Source: Paraburkholderia silvatlantica (GTDB taxonomy: Bacteria > Pseudomonadota > Gammaproteobacteria > Burkholderiales > Burkholderiaceae). From it: DNA of 64,000 bases. This document shows positions 33,743-43,091 of the stretch, in pieces; the first letter of the stretch is position 1; each line of letters starts with the position of its first letter. The position numbers were made by a program, and so were the translations under genes. The notes under the pieces were generated by a model that was not told the DNA's origin, searched no databases, and saw nothing but the letters and a program-made list of their open reading frames with translations. The stretch is taken from the NCBI RefSeq assembly GCF_003096715.1, contig NZ_QEOL01000028.1, positions 58,453 through 122,452 on the forward strand. Direction: 5' to 3'.

Positions 33743-34888
33743 TCACGTCCGGCTCGCAGCGGCGCGGGTGGGCAGGCGGTTGCGTATCGCCGTTTCGAGC
33801 GGCCGCTTCCACTCGAGCACGCGCTTTTCCAGCATCTGCCACGACAGATGCGCGAGCAGCACGGCCAGCGAGAATTGGAGCACGAGCGCGAGGACCGGCT
33901 GCGCCGCATCGGGCACATGGAACCTCGCATAGAGCCCCGGCGCCACGCCAAGACGCGCCGGCACGATGTTGTGAAACAGATAGAAGCCGTAGCTGATCGT
34001 GCCGAGCCAGGCCAGCGGCCGCACTTCCAGCACTGCGACGAGTACGCTGTCCTGACGACGCACGAGCCACAGGAACAGCGCGCCAAGCGAGAGCGCGAGC
34101 CCGATGTCGAAGCAGCCCGGCAGCATCGCCGCGCTCGGCACGCCTGCGGCACAGTCAGCACAATCGGCGCGCGCCAGCGCGAAACCGGCGATCGCCGCAC
34201 ACGCTCCGACGAACCACGCCGCGCTCAACGCCCCCGGACGCAACGGCACGCGCGCACCGCCCATCGCCAGTGCGCCGCCGAGCGCGAGGATGGCGAAATT
34301 CCACGGCGAGAATGCATAGATGAGCGGCGCGATCGCCCCTTCCCGGTAAAGCGCGAGATGCGCGAACGCGGCCGCCGCGATGACCACCGCGCAGAGCGCG
34401 AGATGGCGCGACGCGCGCACGAACAGCAGCGCGAATGGCGCGACGAGATAGAACTGCTGCTCGACCGCGAGACTCCAGAAATGCGACACGGTGCCGGGCC
34501 AACCGTCGTGCACCGCGCCGATCCAGTAATTGGAGAGGAATACGAAATGCCAGACGAGCCCGAGATCGACATCGCGCTGATAGAAGCTCGCATGCGCGAC
34601 GGTGAGCGCAACGAGCAGCAGGTAATACACGGGAAAAATGCGCAGCGTGCGCTTCATGAAAAAGACGTACAGCAGCGCGGCCGTGCGTGCGCCGTGCTGC
34701 TCGATGCGGACCCGATTGCGATGCAGTTCACCGATGATCAGGTAGCCGCTGATCAGAAAGAACAGCCAGACGCCGATCTTGCCCGCATCGATCGCGTCGA
34801 CATGCGCCTTGTGCGAGAGGAATACGAGCACCACTGCCAGCGCCCGCAGGCCGTCGAGGCCTTTCACGCGTCTTTCCACTCCCGCCAT
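33743..34888 (-). CDS. Membrane acyltransferase, OafA/YrhL (acyltransferase 3) family
   Basis: A 381-residue polytopic protein with about ten transmembrane helices. Family marks are LDGLRALAVVLVFLSH near the N-terminus (with the conserved His), MKRTLRIFPVYYLLL in the middle and SHFWSLAVEQQFYL. Such enzymes O-acetylate lipopolysaccharide, exopolysaccharide or other glycans on the periplasmic side. GGAGG precedes ATG 34888. It is convergent with the peroxiredoxin and stands alone, so the acceptor is unknown. Confidence 0.9.
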   Translation of the reverse strand: MAGVERRVKGLDGLRALAVVLVFLSHKAHVDAIDAGKIGVWLFFLISGYLIIGELHRNRVRIEQHGARTAALLYVFFMKRTLRIFPVYYLLLVALTVAHASFYQRDVDLGLVWHFVFLSNYWIGAVHDGWPGTVSHFWSLAVEQQFYLVAPFALLFVRASRHLALCAVVIAAAAFAHLALYREGAIAPLIYAFSPWNFAILALGGALAMGGARVPLRPGALSAAWFVGACAAIAGFALARADCADCAAGVPSAAMLPGCFDIGLALSLGALFLWLVRRQDSVLVAVLEVRPLAWLGTISYGFYLFHNIVPARLGVAPGLYARFHVPDAAQPVLALVLQFSLAVLLAHLSWQMLEKRVLEWKRPLETAIRNRLPTRAAASRT

Positions 34889-34990
34889 CGTCCTCCCCAC
34901 TTCCGGTTACCGGTTCAGTATGGGACGAAAAAAATGGAAATTAATCGGCAAGAAAAGCCACGGTGATGATTGCGGCTGCCATCATCGCCG

Positions 34991-35470
34991 TCAGGTGCGC
35001 AGCAGCAGTACCGCGGCCTGCGCTTCGATCCCTTCGCTGCGGCCAAGATAGCCGAGCTTTTCATTCGTCTTCGCCTTCACGTTGACGCGCTCGACCGGCA
35101 GGTTCAGGTCTTCGGCGATCGTCTTGCGCATCGATTCGATGTGCGGCGCGAGCTTGGGCGCCTGCGCGATCACCGTGGTATCGACGTTCATGAGCGTGAA
35201 GCCCGCCTCCTGCACGCGGCGCAGGCATTCGCGCAGCAGCACGCGGCTGTTCGCGCCGTAAAACTGCTTGTCGGTGTCGGGGAAATGGCGGCCGATGTCG
35301 CCGAGCGCGGCGGCGCCGAACAGCGCGTCGGTGATGGCGTGCAGCAGCACGTCGGCGTCCGAGTGGCCGAGCAGGCCGCGATCGTAGGGGATCGTCACGC
35401 CGCCGAGCACGAGCGGGCGGCCGGGCACCAGCGCGTGCACGTCGTAGCCTTGTCCGATTCTGATGTCCAT
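34991..35470 (-). CDS. ispF: 2-C-methyl-D-erythritol 2,4-cyclodiphosphate synthase
   Basis: A 159-residue trimeric zinc enzyme of the MEP isoprenoid pathway that releases CMP to form MEcPP. Metal ligands are Asp10, His12 (GYDVHAL) and His44 (SDADVLLHA); the substrate loop FPDTD and C-terminal KAKTNEKLG are present. It directly follows ispD (34 bp), the usual pair. Confidence 0.97.
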   Translation of the reverse strand: MDIRIGQGYDVHALVPGRPLVLGGVTIPYDRGLLGHSDADVLLHAITDALFGAAALGDIGRHFPDTDKQFYGANSRVLLRECLRRVQEAGFTLMNVDTTVIAQAPKLAPHIESMRKTIAEDLNLPVERVNVKAKTNEKLGYLGRSEGIEAQAAVLLLRT

Positions 35471-35504
35471 GTTTGGGGTTCCGGGTAAAGGGATTGCGGC
35501 GCGC

Positions 35505-36248
35505 TCACTCTGCGGGCCGGCTGAGGATCGCTTCGGCGAGCGCGAAATCTTCGGGGTACGTCACCTTGAAGTTGCGCAGGCTCCCCTGCACGAGTCGCGG
35601 CGCGTGGCCGAGCCATTCGATCGCACTCGCTTCGTCCGTGAGATCGTGGCCGTCTTGCTGCGCGCGCTCGATGGCCGTGCGCAGCATGCCGATGCGGAAC
35701 ATCTGCGGGGTCTGGGCCTGCCAGAGGCCGTCGCGCGATTCGGTGCGCGCGATATGCGCGCCGGGCGCCGCGGGATCCTTCGGCGCGACGCGCTTGAGCG
35801 TGTCGGCCACCGGCAGCGCCATGATGCCGCCCACGGGGTCGTCCCTGAGCGACTCCACGAGCGCGCGGATCAGCGCGGGCGTGATGCCGGGGCGCGCGGC
35901 GTCGTGCACGAGCACCCAGTCGTCGTCGGTTGCGCCGAATTCGGCGAGCGCGGCTAGGCCGTTGTAAACCGAAGCCTGGCGCGAAGCGCCGCCGCAGCGG
36001 CGCACGGCAAAGCGCAAGCCGCCGAAGCGCCGGGCGTCGAAGTGGTTGTCGTCGGGAGCAATCACCACGAGTGTCTGCGAGAATTCGTTGCAGGCGTCGA
36101 AAGCGGCAAGCGTATAGTGCAGGAGGTCGCGTCCGGCAACGATTCGATATTGTTTCGGCATGGCCGAGCCCGAACGGCTGCCGGTGCCGGCGCACGGAAT
36201 CAGGGCAAAGAGGCGTGGAGTCACGGTGTCGCGAGCCGCATGAGTCAA
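35505..36248 (-). CDS. ispD: 2-C-methyl-D-erythritol 4-phosphate cytidylyltransferase
   Basis: A 247-residue nucleotidyltransferase that makes CDP-ME in the MEP pathway. Motifs: ALIPCAGTGSRSGSAMPKQY (CTP-binding loop), WVLVHDAARPGI (metal-binding Asp), LWQAQTPQMFR and LTDEASAIEWLG near the C-terminus. It is transcribed with ispF and diverges from mfd across a 213-bp region. Confidence 0.96.
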   Translation of the reverse strand: MTHAARDTVTPRLFALIPCAGTGSRSGSAMPKQYRIVAGRDLLHYTLAAFDACNEFSQTLVVIAPDDNHFDARRFGGLRFAVRRCGGASRQASVYNGLAALAEFGATDDDWVLVHDAARPGITPALIRALVESLRDDPVGGIMALPVADTLKRVAPKDPAAPGAHIARTESRDGLWQAQTPQMFRIGMLRTAIERAQQDGHDLTDEASAIEWLGHAPRLVQGSLRNFKVTYPEDFALAEAILSRPAE

Positions 36249-36461
36249 AGTAAAGGACGGATTTTATAATACGTCCCTGAGCCGCACGCCGGACGCCCGC
36301 AAAACGGCCATGGAATGCCCGCGCAACGTAAGGAAAAGCGCGCCAAATTCGCTTGAAAACCGCAAACCGGCCCTCATATTCCGGCGTTGCACCGTGCCCG
36401 AACTGAACTGGCCACCATACCGACACCCGCGCCGACAACATTGTCGGCCACCCTGTTGCCC

Positions 36462-39400
36462 ATGTCCGATATCGCTGCTTCCTCGCAAACTCCGTCCCCC
36501 GTTGCCGTCGTCAAGCCGGGGCAGCGCTACGCGTTCGACGGCACGCACGGCTCGTCCGACGCGCTCCTGATCGCCCGCTACCGCGACGCCGCGCGCGCGC
36601 GCGCCGCCCATGCGCCGCTGCTGGCCGTGATCTGCGCGAGTGCCGTGGACGCCCAGCGCCTCGCCCAGGAGATTCCGTTCTTCGCGCCCGAGGCGCGCGT
36701 GCGTCTGCTGCCCGACTGGGAAACGCTGCCGTACGACACGTTCTCGCCGCACCAGGACCTCGTTTCCGAGCGCCTCGCCACGCTGCACGATCTCGGCGAA
36801 GGCCGCTGCGACATTCTCATCGTGCCGGCCACCACGGCGCTCTATCGCATGCCGCCCGCCTCGTTCCTCGCGGCCTATACGTTCTCGTTCTCGCAGGGCG
36901 AGCGCCTCGACGAAGCGAAGCTCAAGTCGCAGCTCACGCTCGCGGGCTACGAGCACGTGAGCCAGGTGGTGCGCCCGGGCGAATACTGCGTGCGCGGCTC
37001 GCTCATCGACCTCTTTCCGATGGGCTCGCCGCTGCCCTACCGCATCGACCTCTTCGACGACCAGGTCGACTCGATCCGCGCGTTCGATCCGGACAGCCAG
37101 CGCAGCCTCTATCCCGTGAAGGATGTGCGCCTGCTGCCGGGCCGCGAGTTTCCGTTCGACGAAGCCGCGCGCACGGCGTTTCGCAGCCGCTGGCGCGAGG
37201 TGTTCGAGGGCGACCCGAGCCGCGCGACGATCTACAAGGACATGGGCAACGGCGTGCCGTCGGCCGGCATCGAATACTACCTGCCGCTCTTTTTCGAAGA
37301 GACGGCTACGCTCTTCCACTATCTGCCGGAAAACGCCCAGCTGGTGTTCTCGGGCGACCTCGACGCCGCGATCCGCCGCTTCACGAACGATACGAAGCAG
37401 CGCCACAGCTTCCTCTCGCACGACCGCGAGCGGCCGATCCTGGAGCCGCAGCGCCTGTTCCTGAGCGACGAGGACTTCTTCGCATTCGCGAAGCCCTTCG
37501 CGCGCCTCGTGCTGCCCGCCGCGAGCGCGGGCGGCTGGGCCACGGCGCTGCCGAACCTCGCGATCGACCGCCACGCCGACGACCCGCTCGCTTCGCTGCG
37601 CGCGTATCTCGACACGACGAAGAACCGCGTGCTGTTCGCGGTGGAATCGGCGGGCCGGCGCGAAACCATCGCGCAGCTGCTCGCCGACAACCATCTGCGC
37701 CCCGCGGGCGCGGACAGCTTCGAGGACTGGCTCACCGGCGACGAGCGTTTCGCGATGGGCGTAGCGCCCCTCTCCACCGGCTTCTCGCTGCCAGGCGAGG
37801 AACTCGCGATCATCACCGAGACCGAGCTTTACGGCCCGCTCGCGCGCCGCGCGGGGCGCCGCCGCCAGGAACAGGCGAGCAACGTCGATTCGATGGTGCG
37901 CGACCTCTCCGAACTCAAGGTGGGTGATCCGGTGGTGCATGCGCAGCACGGCATCGGCCGCTATCACGGCCTCGTGACGATGGACCTCGGCGAAGGCGAC
38001 ACCGAGTTCCTGCACCTCGAATACGCGAACGGCAGCAAGCTCTACGTGCCGGTGTCGCAGCTGCACGTGATTTCGCGCTACAGCGGCGCCGATCCCGATA
38101 GCGCGCCGCTGCACGCGCTCGGCTCGGGCCAGTGGGAAAAGGCGCGCCGCAAGGCTGCGCAGCAGATCCGCGACACGGCGGCCGAGCTCCTGAATCTCTA
38201 CGCGCGCCGCGCCGCGCGCGAGGGCCATGCGTTCGCGCTCGAACCGCGCGACTACGTCAAGTTCGCGGAAAGTTTCGGCTTCGAGGAAACGCCCGACCAG
38301 GCCGCCGCGATCGCCGCCGTGATCGGCGACATGACGAGCGGCAAGCCGATGGACCGCCTCGTGTGCGGCGACGTGGGCTTCGGCAAGACCGAAGTGGCGT
38401 TGCGCGCGGCATTCATCGCCGTGATGGGCGGCAAGCAGGTGGCGATCCTCTCGCCCACCACGCTGCTCGCCGAGCAGCACACGCAGACCTTCACGGACCG
38501 CTTCGCCGACTGGCCCGTGCGCATCGCCGAGCTGTCGCGCTTCAAGTCCGCCAAGGAAGTGAGCGGCGCGATCCAGCAGATCAACGACGGCAGCGTCGAT
38601 ATCGTGATCGGCACACACAAGCTGCTTTCGTCCGATGTTCAGTTCAAGCGCCTCGGGCTCGTCATCATCGACGAGGAGCACCGTTTCGGCGTGCGCCAGA
38701 AGGAGGCGCTCAAGGCGCTGCGCGCGGAAGTGGACGTGCTCACGCTCACCGCCACGCCGATTCCGCGTACGCTCGGCATGGCGCTCGAAGGCCTGCGCGA
38801 CTTCTCCGTAATCGCGACCGCGCCGCAAAAGCGCCTCGCCATCAAGACGTTCGTGCGCCGCGAGGAAGACAGCGTGATTCGCGAGGCCATGCTGCGCGAA
38901 CTCAAGCGCGGCGGCCAGGTGTACTTCCTGCACAACGAGGTCGAGACCATCGAGAACCGCCGCGCGATGCTCGAAGCGCTCGTGCCGGAAGCGCGCATCG
39001 CCGTGGCGCACGGCCAGATGCACGAGCGCGAACTCGAAACCGTGATGCGCGATTTCGTGGCACAACGCGCGAACGTGCTGCTCTGTACGACGATCATCGA
39101 AACCGGCATCGACGTGCCGACCGCGAACACGATCCTCATTCACCGCTCCGACAAGTTCGGCCTCGCCCAGCTGCACCAGTTGCGCGGCCGCGTCGGGCGT
39201 TCGCACCACCAGGCGTACGCGTATCTGCTCGTGCACGATCCGCAAGGGCTCACGAAGCAGGCGCAGCGCCGGCTCGAAGCCATTCAGCAGATGGAGGAAC
39301 TCGGTTCGGGCTTCTATCTGGCGATGCACGACCTCGAAATTCGCGGCACGGGCGAAGTGCTCGGCGACAAGCAGTCGGGCGAGATCCAGGAGATCGGCTT

Positions 39401-39941
39401 CCAGCTCTATACGGACATGCTCAACGACGCCGTGAAGGCGCTCAAGGACGGCCGCGAGCCCGATCTCAACGCGCCGCTCGCGGCGACCACCGAGATCAAC
39501 CTGCACGCGCCCGCCATCCTGCCCGCCGATTATTGCGGCGACGTGCAGGAGCGCCTGTCGCTCTACAAGCGGCTCGCGAACTGCGAGCACGACGATTCGA
39601 TCGACGGCATTCAGGAAGAGCTGATCGACCGCTTCGGCAAGATGCCGGCGCAGGCGCACGCGCTCATTGAAACGCACCGTCTGCGTCTGGCGGCCAAGCC
39701 GCTCGGCATCACGAAGATCGATGCGGGCGAAGCGGTCATCGGCCTGCAGTTCGTGCCGAATCCGCCCGTGGACGCCATGCGCATCATCGAGATGGTGCAG
39801 AAGCACAAGCACATCAAGCTCGCGGGCCAGGACAAGCTGCGCATCGAAACGCGCAGCCCCGATCTCGCGGTGCGCGTGGCGACCGTGAAGGAAACGTTGC
39901 GCGCGCTAGGTGCGCCCGGTCGCGCCGGCGCATCGCGCTGA
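36462..39941 (+). CDS. mfd: Transcription-repair coupling factor Mfd
   Basis: A 1159-residue DNA translocase that removes stalled RNA polymerase and recruits UvrA. The UvrB-homology region is at the N-terminus (LLPDWETLPYDTFSPHQDLV), followed by the RNA-polymerase-interacting CarD-like domain (VGDPVVHAQHGIGRYHGLV). The helicase part has Walker A GDVGFGKTE and Walker B DEEHRFG, plus TATPIPRTL. The C-terminal TRCF domain follows. ATG 36462 gives the MSDIAASS N-terminus; the frame also opens upstream at 36387 without a ribosome-binding site. Confidence 0.97.
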   Translation: MSDIAASSQTPSPVAVVKPGQRYAFDGTHGSSDALLIARYRDAARARAAHAPLLAVICASAVDAQRLAQEIPFFAPEARVRLLPDWETLPYDTFSPHQDLVSERLATLHDLGEGRCDILIVPATTALYRMPPASFLAAYTFSFSQGERLDEAKLKSQLTLAGYEHVSQVVRPGEYCVRGSLIDLFPMGSPLPYRIDLFDDQVDSIRAFDPDSQRSLYPVKDVRLLPGREFPFDEAARTAFRSRWREVFEGDPSRATIYKDMGNGVPSAGIEYYLPLFFEETATLFHYLPENAQLVFSGDLDAAIRRFTNDTKQRHSFLSHDRERPILEPQRLFLSDEDFFAFAKPFARLVLPAASAGGWATALPNLAIDRHADDPLASLRAYLDTTKNRVLFAVESAGRRETIAQLLADNHLRPAGADSFEDWLTGDERFAMGVAPLSTGFSLPGEELAIITETELYGPLARRAGRRRQEQASNVDSMVRDLSELKVGDPVVHAQHGIGRYHGLVTMDLGEGDTEFLHLEYANGSKLYVPVSQLHVISRYSGADPDSAPLHALGSGQWEKARRKAAQQIRDTAAELLNLYARRAAREGHAFALEPRDYVKFAESFGFEETPDQAAAIAAVIGDMTSGKPMDRLVCGDVGFGKTEVALRAAFIAVMGGKQVAILSPTTLLAEQHTQTFTDRFADWPVRIAELSRFKSAKEVSGAIQQINDGSVDIVIGTHKLLSSDVQFKRLGLVIIDEEHRFGVRQKEALKALRAEVDVLTLTATPIPRTLGMALEGLRDFSVIATAPQKRLAIKTFVRREEDSVIREAMLRELKRGGQVYFLHNEVETIENRRAMLEALVPEARIAVAHGQMHERELETVMRDFVAQRANVLLCTTIIETGIDVPTANTILIHRSDKFGLAQLHQLRGRVGRSHHQAYAYLLVHDPQGLTKQAQRRLEAIQQMEELGSGFYLAMHDLEIRGTGEVLGDKQSGEIQEIGFQLYTDMLNDAVKALKDGREPDLNAPLAATTEINLHAPAILPADYCGDVQERLSLYKRLANCEHDDSIDGIQEELIDRFGKMPAQAHALIETHRLRLAAKPLGITKIDAGEAVIGLQFVPNPPVDAMRIIEMVQKHKHIKLAGQDKLRIETRSPDLAVRVATVKETLRALGAPGRAGASR

Positions 39942-40126
39942 ACGCTTTTTTTCGCAGCATCGGACGCCCGCGCGGATTGCCCTGTGCGCGGGCGTTTTCA
40001 CGTCATGCTGCAGCGCGTCATACCCATCGCGATCGCCTGCCGAGCGGGCCGCCGCATGGCCCGCCGCTTTGGCTTGCCGCATTCTTTTTGGGTAAGATGA
40101 AGGATACAAGCAAGCTGGAGTCCAAC

Positions 40127-41350
40127 ATGTCGCTCGCCGCTGAAACAGCGCAGTCGTCCACGCCTTCCGCCGCCCTTCCCGCCTCGCTCCCCTGGGTCAC
40201 CCGTCTGGTTTCGATGGATACGGTCAGCCGCCATCCGAATCTCGGCCTGATCGAGACCGTGCGCGACGATCTGCGCGCGCGCGGCATCGAGTCGACGCTC
40301 ACCTATGGCCGCGGCGGCAAATGGGCCAACCTGTTCGCCACGATCCCCGCGCACGACGGCGAGACGAACGGCGGCATCGTGCTCTCGGGCCACACCGACG
40401 TGGTGCCGGTGGACGGCCAGAAATGGGACAGCGACCCGTTCAAGCCCGAGATTCGCGACGGCCTGCTCTATGGCCGCGGCACCTGCGACATGAAGGGTTT
40501 CATCGGCGCGGCGCTTACGCTCCTGCCCGAGATCCAGCAGACGAAACTCGCGAAGCCCCTGCACCTCGCGCTCTCGTTCGACGAGGAAGTGGGCTGCGTG
40601 GGCGCGCCGCTCATGATCGAAGAACTCGTGAAGCGGGGCGTAAAGCCTGAAGGCTGCATCGTAGGCGAACCCACCAGCATGCGCCCCATCGTCGCGCACA
40701 AGGGCATCAACGCGTACCAGTGCTGCGTGCGCGGCCAGGCCGCCCATTCGTCGCTCACGCCGCGCGGCCTGAACGCGATCGAGTACGCGGCGCGCCTCAT
40801 CTGCTACATCCGCGACATGGCCGACGCGTTCCGCGCGAACGGTCCGTTCGACGAGCTTTACGACGTGCCGTTCACGACCGCGCAGACGAGCACGATCGAA
40901 GGCGGCAACGCCATCAACACGGTGCCGGCCGAATGCCGCTTCGCGTTCGAGTTCCGCAATCTGCCGACGCTCGACCCCGACGCGATCTTCGCGCGCATCG
41001 AGCAGTACGCGCGCGAAACGCTCGTGCCGAAGATGCAGCGCGAGCACGCGGCGGGCGCGATCGAATTCACGAAGATCGCTGCAGCACCCGGCCTCGACGC
41101 CACCGAGCAGGCCGCGATCACGCAGCTCGTGCGCGCGCTCACCGCCGACCAGGCGCGCCGCAAGGTGGCCTACGGCACCGAGGCGGGTCTCTTCGCACGC
41201 GCGGGCATTCCGAGTGTGGTGTGCGGGCCCGGCGACATCCAGCAGGCGCACAAGCCGAACGAATACGTCTCGCTCGAACAGCTCGCGGCCTGCGAAGGTT
41301 TCCTGCGCAAGCTCGTGCACGGCATGTCCCTCGAAGCCCTGGCTCAGTGA
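40127..41350 (+). CDS. argE: Acetylornithine deacetylase
   Basis: A 407-residue M20 metallopeptidase that hydrolyses N-acetylornithine in arginine synthesis. Metal and catalytic motifs: LSGHTDVVPVDGQ, YGRGTCDMKG, DEEVGCVGA and the C-terminal GPGDIQQAHKPNEYV. The dimerisation lid lies between. ATG 40127 has GGAG seven bases upstream; ATG 40097 and a longer frame are less well supported. It stands next to a PLP dehydratase gene 19 bp downstream, so co-transcription is likely. Confidence 0.92.
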   Translation: MSLAAETAQSSTPSAALPASLPWVTRLVSMDTVSRHPNLGLIETVRDDLRARGIESTLTYGRGGKWANLFATIPAHDGETNGGIVLSGHTDVVPVDGQKWDSDPFKPEIRDGLLYGRGTCDMKGFIGAALTLLPEIQQTKLAKPLHLALSFDEEVGCVGAPLMIEELVKRGVKPEGCIVGEPTSMRPIVAHKGINAYQCCVRGQAAHSSLTPRGLNAIEYAARLICYIRDMADAFRANGPFDELYDVPFTTAQTSTIEGGNAINTVPAECRFAFEFRNLPTLDPDAIFARIEQYARETLVPKMQREHAAGAIEFTKIAAAPGLDATEQAAITQLVRALTADQARRKVAYGTEAGLFARAGIPSVVCGPGDIQQAHKPNEYVSLEQLAACEGFLRKLVHGMSLEALAQ

Positions 41351-41369
41351 CCACGCTCAACGTACGATC

Positions 41370-42380
41370 ATGTCCACCGCCGCGCCGCTGCCCACCAGCC
41401 ACACGATAGACGGTGAGGCGATCCCCACGCTCGACGAGATCGCCTCGCAGCATTTCGCGCTCGCGCCGTGGGTGCTGCGCACGCCGGTGTTCGACCGCCA
41501 CGATCTGTCCACGCTCGAAGCGACGCTCGTGAACTTCAAGTTCGAGCTGCTGCAGTCGAGCGGCAGCTTCAAGGTGCGCGGTGCGTTCACGCATCTGCTC
41601 GCGCTCGATGCCGCGCAGCGCAGCGCCGGCGTCACGTGCGTTTCGGGCGGCAATCACGCGATTGCGGTCGCGTATGCGGCGATGCGCCTTGGCATCAGCG
41701 CGAAGGTCGTGCTCTTTCGCAGCGCGAGCGCGGCACGCGTCGCGCAGTGCAAGCGCTTCGGCGCGGAAATCGTCGTGGCGGGCAACAGCAGCGAGGCGTT
41801 CGAGATCGTGCGCCGTATCGAGACCGACGAGGGACGCTATTTCGTGCACCCCTTCAACGGCTATCGCACGGTGCTCGGCACGGCCACGCTCGGCTACGAA
41901 TGGGCCACTCAGGCGCCCGATCTCGACGCGGTCGTCGTGCCCATCGGCGGCGGCGGGCTCGCTGCGGGCGTCGCCACCGCGCTGCGCCTCGCCAATCCGC
42001 GTGTGCGCGTCTACGGCGTCGAGCCCGAGGGCGCGGACGTGATGAGCCGCAGCTTCGCCGCGAACCACACGGTACGCCTGAACCACATGCACTCGATCGC
42101 CGACTCGCTGATGGCGCCGCATGCGGAGCAATACAGCTATACGCTGTGCCGCCGTCATCTGGAGCGCATCGTCACGGTCTCCGACGACGCCTTGCGCAGC
42201 GCGATGCGCGTGCTCTTCGAGCAACTCAAGCTCGCCGTCGAGCCCGCCTGCGCCACCGCCACGGCGGGCTTGCTCGGGCCGCTGCGCGACACGCTGCAGG
42301 GCAAGCGCGTGGGCGTGCTGCTGTGTGGCACCAACACCGACCCGGCGACCTTCCACCAGCAGATCTCGCTCGCGCACTAG
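41370..42380 (+). CDS. Threonine/serine dehydratase-like PLP enzyme
   Basis: A 336-residue fold-type II PLP enzyme. The Schiff-base Lys68 is in SSGSFKVRGA; the Asn-containing loop SGGNHAIAVA and the phosphate-binding glycine loop VVPIGGGGLAAG are present. It lacks the C-terminal regulatory ACT domains of biosynthetic IlvA, so catabolic threonine dehydratase, serine dehydratase or serine racemase are all possible. It starts 19 bp after argE. Confidence 0.88.
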   Translation: MSTAAPLPTSHTIDGEAIPTLDEIASQHFALAPWVLRTPVFDRHDLSTLEATLVNFKFELLQSSGSFKVRGAFTHLLALDAAQRSAGVTCVSGGNHAIAVAYAAMRLGISAKVVLFRSASAARVAQCKRFGAEIVVAGNSSEAFEIVRRIETDEGRYFVHPFNGYRTVLGTATLGYEWATQAPDLDAVVVPIGGGGLAAGVATALRLANPRVRVYGVEPEGADVMSRSFAANHTVRLNHMHSIADSLMAPHAEQYSYTLCRRHLERIVTVSDDALRSAMRVLFEQLKLAVEPACATATAGLLGPLRDTLQGKRVGVLLCGTNTDPATFHQQISLAH

Positions 42381-42556
42381 CGCGTCGCACACGCGTTGGG
42401 TACGCCGCGTGCGTTCGCCGGGACTTCGTCGCCGGTGCCCGGCAAAACGTCAGGGAATGTCAAATTGCTATCGCAATACAGAGGCGTTCGCTATGATTGC
42501 GCCAATATGTCGTATTGACCCCAGCCCCGTGCCGCGCCATTCAGGGAGAGCCGCTC

Positions 42557-43003
42557 ATGAGTATCGTCCAGGAGTTCAAGGAATTCGCCGTTAAAGGCAA
42601 CGTCATGGATCTCGCCGTCGGTGTGATCATCGGCGGTGCGTTCTCGAGCATTGTCAACTCGGTCGTGAAAGACCTCATCATGCCGGTCATCGGTGTGATC
42701 ACGGGCGGCCTCGACTTCTCGAACATGTTCGTGCGGCTCGGCCACATTCCGGCCAGCTATAAAGGCAACCCCGAGTCGTACAAGGATCTGCAGACCGCGG
42801 GCGTGGCCGTGTTCGGCTATGGCTCGTTCATCACCGCGGTGATCAACTTCGTCATTCTCGCGTTCATCATCTTTTTGATGGTGAAGTTCATCAACAAGCT
42901 GCGCCAGCCGCAAGCCGCGGCGCCCTCCGAGCCGCCGCCCACGCCCGAAGATGTGCTGCTGCTGCGCGAAATCCGCGATTCGTTGCAGAACAATCCGCGC
43001 TAG
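42557..43003 (+). CDS. mscL: Large-conductance mechanosensitive channel
   Basis: A 148-residue channel subunit that releases solutes on osmotic downshock. An N-terminal amphipathic helix (SIVQEFKEFAVKGNVMDLAV) is followed by TM1 with the glycine-rich constriction GVIIGGAFSSIVNSVV. The periplasmic loop, TM2 (FITAVINFVILAFIIFLMV) and the C-terminal bundle (PEDVLLLREIRDSLQ) follow. GGGAGAG precedes the ATG. Confidence 0.97.
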   Translation: MSIVQEFKEFAVKGNVMDLAVGVIIGGAFSSIVNSVVKDLIMPVIGVITGGLDFSNMFVRLGHIPASYKGNPESYKDLQTAGVAVFGYGSFITAVINFVILAFIIFLMVKFINKLRQPQAAAPSEPPPTPEDVLLLREIRDSLQNNPR

Positions 43004-43025
43004 ACCCGCACGAGTCTCCAGACAA

Positions 43026-43064
43026 CACGCCCGCGCCGCCGCAAGGCCGCGCGGGCTTTTTTTG
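43026..43064 (+). terminator. Terminator of mscL
   Basis: GCCCGCGC...GCGCGGGC with an inner GGCC extension and a run of seven T, 25-60 bp past the mscL stop. The convergent kinase gene ends 28 bp further on. Confidence 0.9.
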
Positions 43065-43091
43065 CGTCCGCACAATCCGCACAAGACTGGG

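Noticed and set aside
36264..39812. 1182-aa minus-strand frame opposite mfd
   Set aside because: Antisense of a high-GC gene; the translated sequence is low-complexity Ala/Arg/Glu/His and matches no family, whereas the plus strand is clearly Mfd.
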